Assembly: GCA_963844435.1 (NCBI GenBank)
Contig: CAWJOG010000004.1
Location: 186,001-250,000, forward strand
Length of the DNA: 64,000 nt
From: JBDSLU01 sp963844435
GTDB lineage: Bacteria > Acidobacteriota > Vicinamibacteria > Vicinamibacterales > Vicinamibacteraceae
Direction of reading: 5' to 3'
Position 1 is the stretch's first letter. Each line of letters starts with the position of its first letter. The notes under the pieces are model-generated. The model ran no database searches. It was not told the DNA's origin and saw only the letters and a program-made list of their open reading frames with translations. The translations under genes were made by a program, and so were the position numbers. Below are positions 17,046-25,745 of the stretch, piece by piece.

Positions 17046-18459
17046 AGTCCAGGAAGATCTTGCCGGGATTGAGCAGGCCCTTCGGGTCGAAGGCCTGCTT
17101 GACGCGCTTCATCACGGCGATGGTCTGGGGGGATACCTCGAGCGGCAGGTACTTCGCCTTCGAGAAGCCGATGCCATGCTCCCCCGTCACCGAACCCTCG
17201 AGCGCGACGACGCCCTCGAAGAGCGCCTGCTCGGCAACGCGGACCCGCGCATTGGTCTCGGCGTCGTTGGCGTCGACCATGATGTTGACGTGGATGTTGC
17301 CGTCGCCGACGTGGCCAAAGGCCGGGATCAGCAAGCCCGACTCGGCGCGCAGGCGATCGACGAGCACGAAGAGCTCGGGGATGCGGCCCTTCGGCACGAC
17401 GATGTCGTGGTTGTACTTCCACGCGCCGACCGTCCGCAGCGCGTAGGACAGCTCGCGCCGGGCGCGCCAGACCTCCTGGCGCTCCGATTCGTCTCGGGCA
17501 CGCCGCACGTCGGTGGCGCCGCTGGCGCGGCAGGCCTCCTCGACCAATGCGATCTCGTGGGCGACGGCCGCGTCGACCCCGTCCACTTCGACGACGAGCA
17601 GCGCTTCGGTGCCGGCCGGCGCCAGCGGCTCGCCGCCGAGGTACTTGCACAAGGCTTCGAGGCTGACGCGGTCGACGAGCTCGAGCGCGGCCGGCACGAC
17701 CCCGCGCTGCACGAGGCGATCGACCGTGTCCACCGCCGCCGCGATCGTGGCGAAGGTGGCGCGCAACGCCGCGCGCGCCGGCGGCAGCGGTACCAGGCGC
17801 AGTGTGATCTCGGTGACGATCGCCAGCGTGCCTTCCGAGCCGACGAGCAGCTGCGTCAGGTCGTAGCCGACGACGTTCTTGACCGTCTTGCCGCCGGTCC
17901 GGATGACGGTGCCGTCGGCGAGCACGGCCTCGAGGCCGAGGACATAGCGGCGCGTGTTGCCGTACTTGAAGGCGCGCGGGCCGCCGGCGCACTCGGCGAC
18001 GTTGCCGCCGATGCTGCACTCGCGGAGGCTCGCCGGATCGGGAGGATAGAACAAGCCGACGTCTTCGACCGCGTCCTGCAGCGTCCCGGTGATCACGCCC
18101 GGTTGGACGACGACCAGCAGGTTGCGCGGATCGATCGACAGGATGCGGGTGAAGCGCTCGAGCGAGACGACGACGCCGCCCCGCACGGGGACGGCGCCGC
18201 CGGTGTAGCCGGTCCCGGCGCCGCGCGGGACGAGCGGGACGCCGGCCTGGTCACAGAGCCGCGCGATGGCGGCGACTTCGGCGGTGGTGCCGGGGATGAC
18301 GACGAGATCGGCCGCCTGGCCCCGCTTCAGCGCATCGGTGCCGTAGCGGAGCCGCGACGCGTCGTCCACGCGAACGAAGTCGGCGCCAACGACCGCGGTG
18401 GCGGCGGCGACGAACGCCGCATCCACGCGAGCCGCGACGGCGCCGGCCTCGGTGTCCAC
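17044..18459 (-). CDS. FAD-linked oxidase, glycolate oxidase GlcD-like
   Basis: A 471-residue flavoprotein of the GlcD/lactate dehydrogenase group oxidising 2-hydroxy acids. The FAD-binding PCMH domain has LVPRGAGTGYTGGAVP, CSIGGNVAECAGGPRAFKYG and GGKTVKNVVGYDLTQLL. The cap domain follows, and the C-terminal VTGEHGIGFSKAKYLP is the conserved family end. No separate GlcE or GlcF is adjacent, so substrate and electron acceptor are uncertain. It lies 4 bases after the aminotransferase gene, and the two are likely co-transcribed. Confidence 0.88.
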   Translation of the reverse strand: MDTEAGAVAARVDAAFVAAATAVVGADFVRVDDASRLRYGTDALKRGQAADLVVIPGTTAEVAAIARLCDQAGVPLVPRGAGTGYTGGAVPVRGGVVVSLERFTRILSIDPRNLLVVVQPGVITGTLQDAVEDVGLFYPPDPASLRECSIGGNVAECAGGPRAFKYGNTRRYVLGLEAVLADGTVIRTGGKTVKNVVGYDLTQLLVGSEGTLAIVTEITLRLVPLPPARAALRATFATIAAAVDTVDRLVQRGVVPAALELVDRVSLEALCKYLGGEPLAPAGTEALLVVEVDGVDAAVAHEIALVEEACRASGATDVRRARDESERQEVWRARRELSYALRTVGAWKYNHDIVVPKGRIPELFVLVDRLRAESGLLIPAFGHVGDGNIHVNIMVDANDAETNARVRVAEQALFEGVVALEGSVTGEHGIGFSKAKYLPLEVSPQTIAVMKRVKQAFDPKGLLNPGKIFLD

Positions 18460-18463
18460 CGCC

Positions 18464-19660
18464 CTAGCGGCCCGCGGCGACCGCTTCGTACTTCTTCACG
18501 AAGGCGGACAGCCGATCGCAGGCTTCCTTGAGCCGCTCGAGCGAGTTGGCGTAGGAGATGCGCAGGAAGCCCGGCGCGTCGAACGCCTCCCCCGCCGTCG
18601 TCACCACGTACGACTCCTCGATCAGCTTGTCGGCGAACTCCGCCGACGTCTTGATGCCGGTCGCCGCGAGGAGCTCCGTGATGTCGATGAACAGGTAGAA
18701 CGCGCCGGCCGGCTTGACGCACTTGATCCGCGGATCGGCCGTCAGCCACGTCCACACCTGATCGCGGCGGCTGCGGTACTCGTCGCGCATCGCCGTGACG
18801 CAGTCCTGCGGACCAGTGATGGCCGCCACGACCGCCTTCTGGGTGATCGAGCAGACGTTCGACGTCTGATGGCTCTGGAGGGCGCCGCAGGCGGCGATGA
18901 CCTCCTTCGGCCCGACCGTCCAGCCGCAGCGCCAGCCGGTCATCGCGTAGCCCTTCGACGCCGAGCCGCAGACGATGGTCCGCTCGCGCATCTCGCGGAA
19001 CAGCACCCCGGGCAGGTTGGCCGGCTCCGGCTCGTAGATCAGCTGCTCGTAGCAGAGGTCGAGGACGATCCACAGGCCCTTCGCCTTGGCCGCCTGCGCC
19101 AGCTTGGTGAGCTCGCCTTCGGTGATCAGCGCGCCGGTCGGGTTGGCCGGCGAGTTGATGATGAAGCCTTTCGTCTTCGGCGTGATCGCGTCGATCAGCG
19201 GCTGCGCGTGCAGCGTGAAGCCGTCGCTGGCGCTGGTGCGGACGATCACCGGCGTGGCGTCGGCGAGCTTGATCTGCTCGACGATCGTCGGCCAGCCAGG
19301 GACGTGCGTGATCACCTCGTCGCCGGGGCCGAACACCGCCAGGGCCGCGTTGGCGAGCGCCTGCTTGCCGCCGGCGGTGACGATCACCTCGGCCGGCGTG
19401 AAGCTGATGCCGTAGTCCTTGGCGTACTTGGCCGCGATCGCCTCGCGCAGGTTCGTAATCCCCGAGTTCGCCGTGTACTTCGTGAAGTTGCCGTCGATCG
19501 CCGCGCGGGCGGCGGCCTTCACGTGGTCCGGCGTCGGGAAGTCGGGTTCACCGGCGCCGAGGTCGACGACGTCCATCCCCTGGCTGCGCAGCCGATCGGC
19601 GGCGAGCAGGCCCTTGAGGGTGGGCGACGAGGCAATACGGGACATACGCGATGCGAGCAT
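18464..19660 (-). CDS. Class I PLP aminotransferase (aspartate aminotransferase-like)
   Basis: About 398 residues in fold type I. MSRIASSPTLKGLLAADRLR and VVDLGAGEPDFPTPDHV are the N-terminal signature of the AspC Ib group. INSPANPTGALIT holds the Asn/Pro motif, CGSASKGYAMTGWRCGW carries the PLP-binding Lys, and FLRISYANSLERLKEA the carboxylate-binding Arg. ATG at 19660 is preceded by AAGGAA at a suitable distance. The next upstream in-frame start would add 16 residues outside the family. It probably transaminates aspartate and/or aromatic acids. Confidence 0.92.
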   Translation of the reverse strand: MLASRMSRIASSPTLKGLLAADRLRSQGMDVVDLGAGEPDFPTPDHVKAAARAAIDGNFTKYTANSGITNLREAIAAKYAKDYGISFTPAEVIVTAGGKQALANAALAVFGPGDEVITHVPGWPTIVEQIKLADATPVIVRTSASDGFTLHAQPLIDAITPKTKGFIINSPANPTGALITEGELTKLAQAAKAKGLWIVLDLCYEQLIYEPEPANLPGVLFREMRERTIVCGSASKGYAMTGWRCGWTVGPKEVIAACGALQSHQTSNVCSITQKAVVAAITGPQDCVTAMRDEYRSRRDQVWTWLTADPRIKCVKPAGAFYLFIDITELLAATGIKTSAEFADKLIEESYVVTTAGEAFDAPGFLRISYANSLERLKEACDRLSAFVKKYEAVAAGR

Positions 19661-19704
19661 GACTGATCGTTCCTTGTACTCCGGACGGGATTGAAGGGAA
19701 GGAC

Positions 19705-20241
19705 TCACCGGACCACGCGAGGCCCTCCCCCGGTCGCCTCGCGCGTCTGTTGCAGCCGCCGCTCGACGGCTGGCGGCACGAACGCCGCCACATCGCCCCC
19801 GAGCGAGAACACTTCCTTGACGAGCCGCGAGCTGAGGAACGTGTGCGCCTCGTCGGGCATGAGGAACACCGTCTCCACCTTCGGCGACAGGCGGCGGTTC
19901 ATGTGGCCCATCTGCATCTCGTACTCGAAGTCCGAGATGGCGCGAAGCCCGCGGACGATGGCCGTCGCCTGCTTCCGCTGCACGTAGTCGACGAGCAGGC
20001 CGTCGAAGGTGTCGACCTGGACGCCCGGCTCGCCGGCGAAGACCTCGCCGATGATCGCGACGCGCTCTTCGGGCGTGAAGTGCGGCTGCTTGGCGGTGTT
20101 CTGCAGCACCGCCACGACGATGCCGTCGAACAGCCGCAGCGCCCGCCGGATGATGTCCACGTGGCCGTTCGTGATCGGATCGAACGAGCCCGGGAAGATC
20201 GCCGTGCGGAGCGGACGTTGGTCGGTCACCGTCGAAGTCAT
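19705..20241 (-). CDS. coaD: Phosphopantetheine adenylyltransferase CoaD
   Basis: Fourth step of CoA synthesis: ATP plus 4'-phosphopantetheine gives dephospho-CoA. The 178-residue protein has AIFPGSFDPITNGHVDII with the T/HxGH nucleotidyltransferase motif, AIVRGLRAISDFEYEMQM, and FLSSRLVKEV in place of the usual ISSTLVKEI. It has a 15-residue C-terminal extension. It lies 6 bases after rsmD, a pairing seen in many bacteria. Confidence 0.95.
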   Translation of the reverse strand: MTSTVTDQRPLRTAIFPGSFDPITNGHVDIIRRALRLFDGIVVAVLQNTAKQPHFTPEERVAIIGEVFAGEPGVQVDTFDGLLVDYVQRKQATAIVRGLRAISDFEYEMQMGHMNRRLSPKVETVFLMPDEAHTFLSSRLVKEVFSLGGDVAAFVPPAVERRLQQTREATGGGPRVVR

Positions 20242-20247
20242 CTCACG

Positions 20248-20823
20248 TCATCGGCCGTAGAACGCCAGCGCGCTGTCCCCCGCCACCAGCCGGCGTTCCG
20301 GCGGGGCCCCGGCCGCCTCCGGCGCGGCGCGCCGGGAGGCGTGCTCCAGCACGCAGATGCCGCCCGCGGCGAGCAGACCGGCCCCCAGCGTGACCGCCGC
20401 GGCGAGGTCCGGCTCGTCGTAGGGCGGATCGAGGAAGACGACGTCGTAGACGGGCTCGAGCCGGCTCAGGACGTCCTCCGCCGACCCGCGCTCGATAGTA
20501 TAGCCGGCCCCTTCGCCAGGCTGTCCCTGGCCCGGCCCCCGTTTGCCTGTCATACCGAGGCCGCAGCGGGCCAGATTGGCGGCGATCAGCGCCCGCGCCC
20601 GGGCATCCTGCTCGACGAAGGTGACGTGCGCCGCGCCCCGGCTGAGGGCCTCGATTCCCACTGCCCCGGTCCCGGCGTAGACATCCAGCACCCGCGCCTC
20701 GGCCAGCCGGCCCTGGAGCACGTTGAACAGCGTCTCGCGCAGCTTGTCCGACGTGGGCCGCAGCCCCGGCCAGGTCGGGGCGTCGAGCCGGCGGCCCTTC
20801 AGCGATCCCGCAATGATGCGCAT
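20248..20823 (-). CDS. rsmD: 16S rRNA (guanine966-N2)-methyltransferase RsmD
   Basis: A 191-residue SAM-dependent methyltransferase that modifies G966 of 16S rRNA. MRIIAGSLKGRRL and LRPTSDKLRETLFNVLQ open the protein. VLDVYAGTGAVGIEALSRGA is the SAM-binding motif, and VFLDPPYDEP is the catalytic N/DPPY motif. A Gly/Gln-rich insert (about 125-140) is unusual but in frame. Lies between recG and coaD. Confidence 0.94.
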   Translation of the reverse strand: MRIIAGSLKGRRLDAPTWPGLRPTSDKLRETLFNVLQGRLAEARVLDVYAGTGAVGIEALSRGAAHVTFVEQDARARALIAANLARCGLGMTGKRGPGQGQPGEGAGYTIERGSAEDVLSRLEPVYDVVFLDPPYDEPDLAAAVTLGAGLLAAGGICVLEHASRRAAPEAAGAPPERRLVAGDSALAFYGR

Positions 20824-20838
20824 GGCGTTGAGGTTGCG

Positions 20839-23013
20839 CTACCCGACGTGGACCAGACCGAAGCGATCGGCCCAGCCGTCGCGGATGCCGGCCAGCGTTG
20901 GATCGTCGGCGGAGGTCTCGTCCAGCCAGCGCGCCGCCTCGTCGCGCGCCCGCATCAGGATGGCGGCGTCGCGCACGAGGTCGCCGATGCGCAGCGTCGG
21001 CATCCCCGCCTGCCGCGTGCCGAAGACGTCGCCCGGGCCGCGCAGCAGGAGATCCTGCTCGGCGAGGGCGAAGCCATCGCCGCTGTCGGCGATCGCCTTC
21101 AGCCGCGCCCGCGCATCGTCGGTCAGCGGCGACTGATACAACAGCACGCAGTGGCCCGGGTCGGTGCCGCGGCCGACGCGTCCGCGCAGCTGGTGCAGCT
21201 GCGACAGCCCGAAGCGCTCGGCATGCTCGACGACGATCACCGTGGCGTTCGGGACGTCGACCCCGACCTCGACCACCGTCGTCGCCACCAGCAGCCGCAG
21301 CGCGCCGGAGGAGAACGCGTCCATCACGCGCGACTTGGCGTCCGCGGTGAGCCGGCCGTGCAGCAGGCCGACCGGCCACTCCGGAAACACCGTCTGGGAC
21401 AGGTGATCGGCCATCGCGGTCGCGTCGCGGACGTCGATCTTCTCGCTCTCCTCGACCAGCGGATAGATCACGTAGGCCTGGCGTCCGGCGCTCAGCTCGC
21501 CGCGCACGAAGGTCCACACGTCGTCGCGGCGCGACTCGGGCCGCACCGTCGTGGCGATCGGCGATCGGCCGGGCGGACGATCGCGCATCACCGTCACGTC
21601 GAGCTCGCCGTAGGTGGTCAGCGCGAGCGTGCGCGGGATCGGCGTGGCGGTCATCACCAGGACGTCCGGCATCGCGCCCTTCTTGCGGAGATCGGCGCGC
21701 TGGACGACGCCGAAGCGATGCTGTTCGTCGACGATCGCCAGGCCGAGCCGCGCGAACTGCACCGTCTCCTGGACCAGCGCGTGCGTGCCGACGACGAGGT
21801 GGATCGTGCCGTTGGCGATGTTGGCGAGGCGTTCGCGCCGCTCGGCGCCGCCGGTGCGGCCGGTGAGCAGCGCGACAGCGTAGCGGGTGGTCGCGAAGAA
21901 GCGCGACAGCGTCCGTGCGTGCTGCTCGGCGAGGATCTCGGTGGGCGCCATGATCGCGACCTGCAGCCCGCTCTCCAGCGCGACGAGCGCCGCCAGCGTC
22001 GCCACCAGCGTCTTGCCCGAGCCCACGTCGCCCTGGAGCAGGCGGTTCATCGGCTCCGGCTTCTGCAGGTCGGCGACGATGTCGCGCACCGCGATCTTCT
22101 GGCCCGCCGTCAGCGGAAACGGCAGGAGCGCGCGGGTCTTCTCGCGCAGCGCGTCGTCGACGCGATAGGCGTGCGGCTTGCGCTCGGCGAGGCGGGCCCG
22201 CCGTCGCAGCAGCACCCCGGTCTGGAACGCGAAGAACTCCTCGAAGATCAGCCGCATGTGGCCCGGACTGCGGGCCCGATTGAGGGCGTCGACGTCGCTG
22301 CCCGGTGGCGGCTGGTGCACCGCCACCAGCGCGTCGCGCCGCGACGGCAGATCGAGCCGGCGTCGCACGGTATCGGGCAGCGCATCGGGCAGATCGGCGG
22401 GCAGCGTGGCCAGCGCCTGCGCCACCAGGCCGCGCTGGATCTTCGGCGTCAGCGTGCCGATGCGCTCGTAGATCGGCACGATGCCGAGGTGCTCCTCGAC
22501 TGGCGCCGGCGGCGCGCCGCTCTCCTCCCCGGCCTCAGGATCCGAGTCGGCGTCCGCGTCCGCGCCCCCCAGCCAGCCGCCCGCGAGCGGTTCGTCGGCG
22601 AGGATCTCGTACTGCGGGCTGGCGAACTGCAGGCCGCCGACGCCCTGCTCCACCTTCCCGAACAGCGCCACGGTCTGGCCGGCGCGCAGCACGTCCTTCA
22701 GGAAGCGCTGGTTGAACCACACCGCCCGCGCCGTGCCCGATCGATCGCGCAGCACCACCTCGAACACGCTGAACCCCGGGCGCCGCGTGCGCTTGAGCGC
22801 CGCCGACACAATCGTGCCGATCGCCGACGCGATCCGTCCCGGCGCGATCTCGGCGAGCGGACGCGGATGCCCGCGATCTTCGTAGCGGAGGGGAAAGCGG
22901 ACGAGCAGATCCTCGACCGTCTGCAGGCCGGCGGACGCCAGATCGGCGGCGCGGCGATCGCCCACGCCCTTCAACGACGCGAGCGGGCGGGACAGGGCCG
23001 CGGCGCGGCTCAT
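20839..23013 (-). CDS. recG: ATP-dependent DNA helicase RecG
   Basis: A 724-residue helicase that rewinds stalled forks and branch-migrates junctions. The N-terminal wedge/OB region includes RPLAEIAPGRIASAIGTIV. An Asp/Glu-rich insert (about 150-170) precedes LGIVPIYERIGTLTPK. Walker A is RLLQGDVGSGKTLVA, Walker B is the family's LAIVDEQHRFGV, and later motifs are VLVMTATPIPRTLAL, LLVATTVVEVGVDVP and QLRGRVGRG. It overlaps the upstream gene by 4 bases. Confidence 0.95.
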   Translation of the reverse strand: MSRAAALSRPLASLKGVGDRRAADLASAGLQTVEDLLVRFPLRYEDRGHPRPLAEIAPGRIASAIGTIVSAALKRTRRPGFSVFEVVLRDRSGTARAVWFNQRFLKDVLRAGQTVALFGKVEQGVGGLQFASPQYEILADEPLAGGWLGGADADADSDPEAGEESGAPPAPVEEHLGIVPIYERIGTLTPKIQRGLVAQALATLPADLPDALPDTVRRRLDLPSRRDALVAVHQPPPGSDVDALNRARSPGHMRLIFEEFFAFQTGVLLRRRARLAERKPHAYRVDDALREKTRALLPFPLTAGQKIAVRDIVADLQKPEPMNRLLQGDVGSGKTLVATLAALVALESGLQVAIMAPTEILAEQHARTLSRFFATTRYAVALLTGRTGGAERRERLANIANGTIHLVVGTHALVQETVQFARLGLAIVDEQHRFGVVQRADLRKKGAMPDVLVMTATPIPRTLALTTYGELDVTVMRDRPPGRSPIATTVRPESRRDDVWTFVRGELSAGRQAYVIYPLVEESEKIDVRDATAMADHLSQTVFPEWPVGLLHGRLTADAKSRVMDAFSSGALRLLVATTVVEVGVDVPNATVIVVEHAERFGLSQLHQLRGRVGRGTDPGHCVLLYQSPLTDDARARLKAIADSGDGFALAEQDLLLRGPGDVFGTRQAGMPTLRIGDLVRDAAILMRARDEAARWLDETSADDPTLAGIRDGWADRFGLVHVG

Positions 23014-23645
23014 TGCACGACGATGGCGCGGCCCGGCTCGACGCGGATCTCGCGGATCGCCGCCGGCAGCGCGAACGGATCGTCGAGGCCGATGCCGTCC
23101 GGTTTCTCCTGACTGCGCGAGTAGTGGCTCAGGAGCGTCTGCAGCACCGACTTGGGAACCGGCACACCGGCGAGGCTCGCGGACTCGAGCGAGAACCGTC
23201 CCGTGCCGCGGCTGGTGACGAGCACGCCCTGCACGCGCAGCGGCAAACGTCCGGTGAGGAGCCGCATCGGATCGAAGAACCCCTTCGGCGGGTTGGCGCG
23301 GCTGACCGCGTCGAGATCGACCACCGCATCGCCGAGCAGCCGGCCCTCGCCGAGGATGGTGATGACGGGCTCGGCGATCCCGACGGGCACCTGCGGGGCG
23401 AGGTCGTAGCGCAGATAGGAATTGACCTCGCGCTGCGTGAGCGGCGTCGTGAGCCCGGCCGGCGCCTTGCGCTGCACGGCGGTGCGCTCGGCCTCGACGA
23501 TGCGCTCGATCTTCAGGCGCATGCTCGTCGAGTCGGCGCGCGTGTAGACGTCGGCGGCGGCCATCGTCGCGACGGCAATCGTGCCGGCCAGGGCCGCGGC
23601 CACCAGCGACGGTGTTCCACGCAGGAACCTGATCAACACTCGCAT
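23010..23645 (-). CDS. Hypothetical membrane-anchored or secreted protein
   Basis: A 211-residue protein with an N-terminal hydrophobic helix (LVAAALAGTIAVATMAAADV, about 13-32), probably a signal anchor. The remainder is soluble, with LTQREVNSYLRYDLAPQVP, VDLDAVSRANPPKG and LPLRVQGVLVTSRGTGRFSL. I do not recognise a family. The layout (an anchored protein reporting on a beta-rich fold) resembles lipid-binding secreted domains, but that is only impression. Its stop overlaps the recG start (ATGA), so translation may be coupled. Confidence 0.7.
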   Translation of the reverse strand: MRVLIRFLRGTPSLVAAALAGTIAVATMAAADVYTRADSTSMRLKIERIVEAERTAVQRKAPAGLTTPLTQREVNSYLRYDLAPQVPVGIAEPVITILGEGRLLGDAVVDLDAVSRANPPKGFFDPMRLLTGRLPLRVQGVLVTSRGTGRFSLESASLAGVPVPKSVLQTLLSHYSRSQEKPDGIGLDDPFALPAAIREIRVEPGRAIVVQ

Positions 23646-23707
23646 CAGTGTGGGCTTTCGCAGGGGTGCTGGCAACCCCTCTCGCGAGTGTAGCAGTCTC
23701 TGCAACG

Positions 23708-24271
23708 CTACGGACGGTTGGCTCGTTGACGCTGTCGGGCCCGGTTGACGAGCTCGAGCTTCCGCAGCTCGAGCTGCTGCTCGAGGAGCCGGAAGCGCGC
23801 CCGCTGCCGGACGTCGAGCAGCTCGTCGATCGCGTCCATCGCCTTGGCCTGGTCGGCGCGGGTGGCGGTCTCGAGCCGGACGAGCGCGTCGAGCCGCTCC
23901 TTGAGCTGAGCGTCGTTGCCCGGCGCCTGCAGCAGCTGGCGGAGATCGCGCATCACCGCCGCGCGCTCGCGCAGGTGGCGGCGACGCATTTCCTGCAGCG
24001 CCCGCAGCCGCGTCACGAACGGGCCGAAGCGCGCCTCGTCCAGGCCGAGCGCCTCCTGCGCCTGCATCACCGTGTAGGCATCGAACAGCCGCCCGAGCTC
24101 GGCCGGATCGACGTTCTCGTTCGCGGCCTGTCCCGGGCCCTGTCCAGCGGCCTGCACGGCGGCCGCGGCCCGAAGGCGCCGCGGTTGGGCGCCGGCCAGG
24201 TCGGTCCCGGCGAGCACGGCGACGAGAACCGCGCCCGCCGAACGCCGCGGCGCGCCTGAACGTCCTGCCAC
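23708..24271 (-). CDS. Spy/CpxP-like periplasmic stress protein
   Basis: About 187 residues from GTG at 24271. An N-terminal hydrophobic signal-like segment (AGAVLVAVLAGTDLAGAQ) leads into an all-helical, Arg/Leu/Glu-rich protein. Its long helices (RFGPFVTRLRALQEMRRRHL...RQLLQAP and AIDELLDVRQRARFRLLEQ) resemble Spy, CpxP and ZraP periplasmic chaperones. It sits 12 bases after an anti-sigma factor gene, which supports a role as the effector of an envelope-stress regulon. Assignment is from shape and context. Confidence 0.6.
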   Translation of the reverse strand: MAGRSGAPRRSAGAVLVAVLAGTDLAGAQPRRLRAAAAVQAAGQGPGQAANENVDPAELGRLFDAYTVMQAQEALGLDEARFGPFVTRLRALQEMRRRHLRERAAVMRDLRQLLQAPGNDAQLKERLDALVRLETATRADQAKAMDAIDELLDVRQRARFRLLEQQLELRKLELVNRARQRQRANRP

Positions 24272-24283
24272 ACATGATCCCGG

Positions 24284-24886
24284 TCATCCTTCCCGGTTCC
24301 GGCCGGGCGCCAGTTCGGCGGCCAGCTCGCCCGCCAGCGCCCTGCGCTCATCGGCGGACAGCGCCGAGATCGACAGCTCGGCCTGCCCGACCTGCGGGGC
24401 GAACGCCTCGTCGTCCAGGGCCTGGTCGGCCACCGCCGCGATGAGCGCCCAGCCGTCGTCGGCAACCGAGATGGACGGGTCGGCGACGTTCGTCGACCGC
24501 GCCTGCTCGATCGGATCGGCAACGGCCGGCGTGCTGTGCCCGACGACCGTGCCCGCCGGCTGCGGCTGCGGTCTCGCGAGGTACCCCGCGCCCGCCGCCG
24601 TGATCACCACCGCGGCCGCGGCCCACGCCAGGCGCGGCGACCACCAGCCGCGGTCCGGGACCGGCGCCGGCTCTCGAGCGATCGCGTCGCCGACGCGCGC
24701 CGCGAGATGATCCCAGAACAACGGCGACGGCTCCGGCACGTCGACCGCGCGGACCCGCGCCAGCACGCCGCCGAGCGTCTCGACGTCGGTGCGGCACGCC
24801 GCGCAGCTCGCGAGGTGCGCCTTCCGCGTCGCGTCCAGCGCGCCGTCGAGGGCGAGCAGCCGTTCGTCGCGCGAGAGGTGACTCAT
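24284..24886 (-). CDS. Anti-sigma factor with N-terminal zinc finger and one membrane helix
   Basis: A 200-residue protein. The N-terminal HLASCAACRTDVETL (about 24-38) is an anti-sigma zinc finger (H-x3-C-x2-C). A single hydrophobic helix (LAWAAAAVVITAAGAGYL, about 88-105) follows, with a periplasmic C-terminus. It would hold the sigma factor encoded just upstream at the membrane until signal. Its start overlaps the sigma gene stop by 4 bases. Confidence 0.82.
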   Translation of the reverse strand: MSHLSRDERLLALDGALDATRKAHLASCAACRTDVETLGGVLARVRAVDVPEPSPLFWDHLAARVGDAIAREPAPVPDRGWWSPRLAWAAAAVVITAAGAGYLARPQPQPAGTVVGHSTPAVADPIEQARSTNVADPSISVADDGWALIAAVADQALDDEAFAPQVGQAELSISALSADERRALAGELAAELAPGRNREG

Positions 24887-25545
24887 GACGTGCGCTCCTC
24901 GAGGAGCTTGCGCAGGTTCCGCAGGGCGTGGAAGAAGTTCGCCTTCACGGTGCCGACGGTGCTGCCCAGCGTCCGCGCGATGGCCTCGTGCGGCAGCTCA
25001 TGGTACACGCGCAGGATCACGGTCATGCGCTGCTTCTCGGGGAGGCGCGCGATGGCCGCCTTGACGCGGGCCGTGTCCTGCGCGCGTCGCAGCGGATCAT
25101 CGGGGCGATCGCCGCGAAGGTCGGCGAGCTCGAGCGGCTCGATGGGATCGAGCGCCGGCGTCTTCGCCGCGGCGCGGGTCAGGCAGACGTTGACGGCGAT
25201 GCGATACAGCCAGGTGCCGAATGCCGCGTCACCTTTGAAGCGCGCCAGGCCGCGGTAGGCGCGCACGAAGGCATCCTGTGCAAGATCGCTGGCATCGGCG
25301 TGATCGCCGGCGAAGCGATAGCAGACGGCGTAGATGGTGCGCTGATGACGGCGGACGAGGACGTCGAAGGCCGATCGATCGCCGCCGACGGTGGCCGCGA
25401 CCAGGGCGGGATCGTCGAGCGCCGTGAGGTCCGCGGAGACGCGGCCCGTGGTCGTCTCCGACGGGACCGGCGCCACGTCCTGCTGCTCGCTACCGGCCAT
25501 CGCCAGGGTCGCCGGCCACGGCATGCGAGTCTGCCATACGTCCAC
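24883..25545 (-). CDS. ECF RNA polymerase sigma factor
   Basis: A 220-residue sigma-70 family factor. Region 2 has VLVRRHQRTIYAVCYR and DLAQDAFVRAYRGLARFKG with WLYRIAVN. Region 4 has LPEKQRMTVILRVYHELPHE and the HTH IARTLGSTVGTVKANFFHAL. The first about 40 residues are variable, so ATG at 25500 may be the true start. It heads the operon sigma/anti-sigma/Spy-like. It may be autoregulated, but I cannot identify its own promoter. Divergent from lexA. Confidence 0.9.
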   Translation of the reverse strand: MDVWQTRMPWPATLAMAGSEQQDVAPVPSETTTGRVSADLTALDDPALVAATVGGDRSAFDVLVRRHQRTIYAVCYRFAGDHADASDLAQDAFVRAYRGLARFKGDAAFGTWLYRIAVNVCLTRAAAKTPALDPIEPLELADLRGDRPDDPLRRAQDTARVKAAIARLPEKQRMTVILRVYHELPHEAIARTLGSTVGTVKANFFHALRNLRKLLEERTS

Positions 25546-25652
25546 GCAGTGATCCTCGTCCTCGGGCGCGCGATGGCCCCGTCCATCGCGGCGTTTCCGG
25601 CCCTCTCTAGAGGACTTGGACCGCGCGTCGCGGGGGAAGGTTGAGGCCCCAG

Positions 25653-25702
25653 TTGACTTTCGCTTTTTGTTTGGTAGACTCTTGCGCGTTCCGTTCGCTT
25701 TT
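25653..25702 (+). promoter_or_regulatory. lexA promoter with direct repeats
   Basis: TTGACT (25653-25658), 16 bases, TAGACT (25675-25680). The 9-mer TTCGCTTTT occurs twice, at 25659-25667 and 25694-25702, on either side of the -10. This spacing could suit LexA autoregulation, but the motif is not a known SOS box and is not repeated before the polymerase gene. Confidence 0.5.
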
Positions 25703-25745
25703 CGTGCCGCCGACCATGTTGTTGGCTTTCGAGCAGGGGGGCCAC

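Noticed and set aside
25318..25330. GATAGCAGACGG inside the sigma gene as a fifth repeat copy
   Set aside because: Only a short chance match in coding sequence; helices P1-P3 absent.
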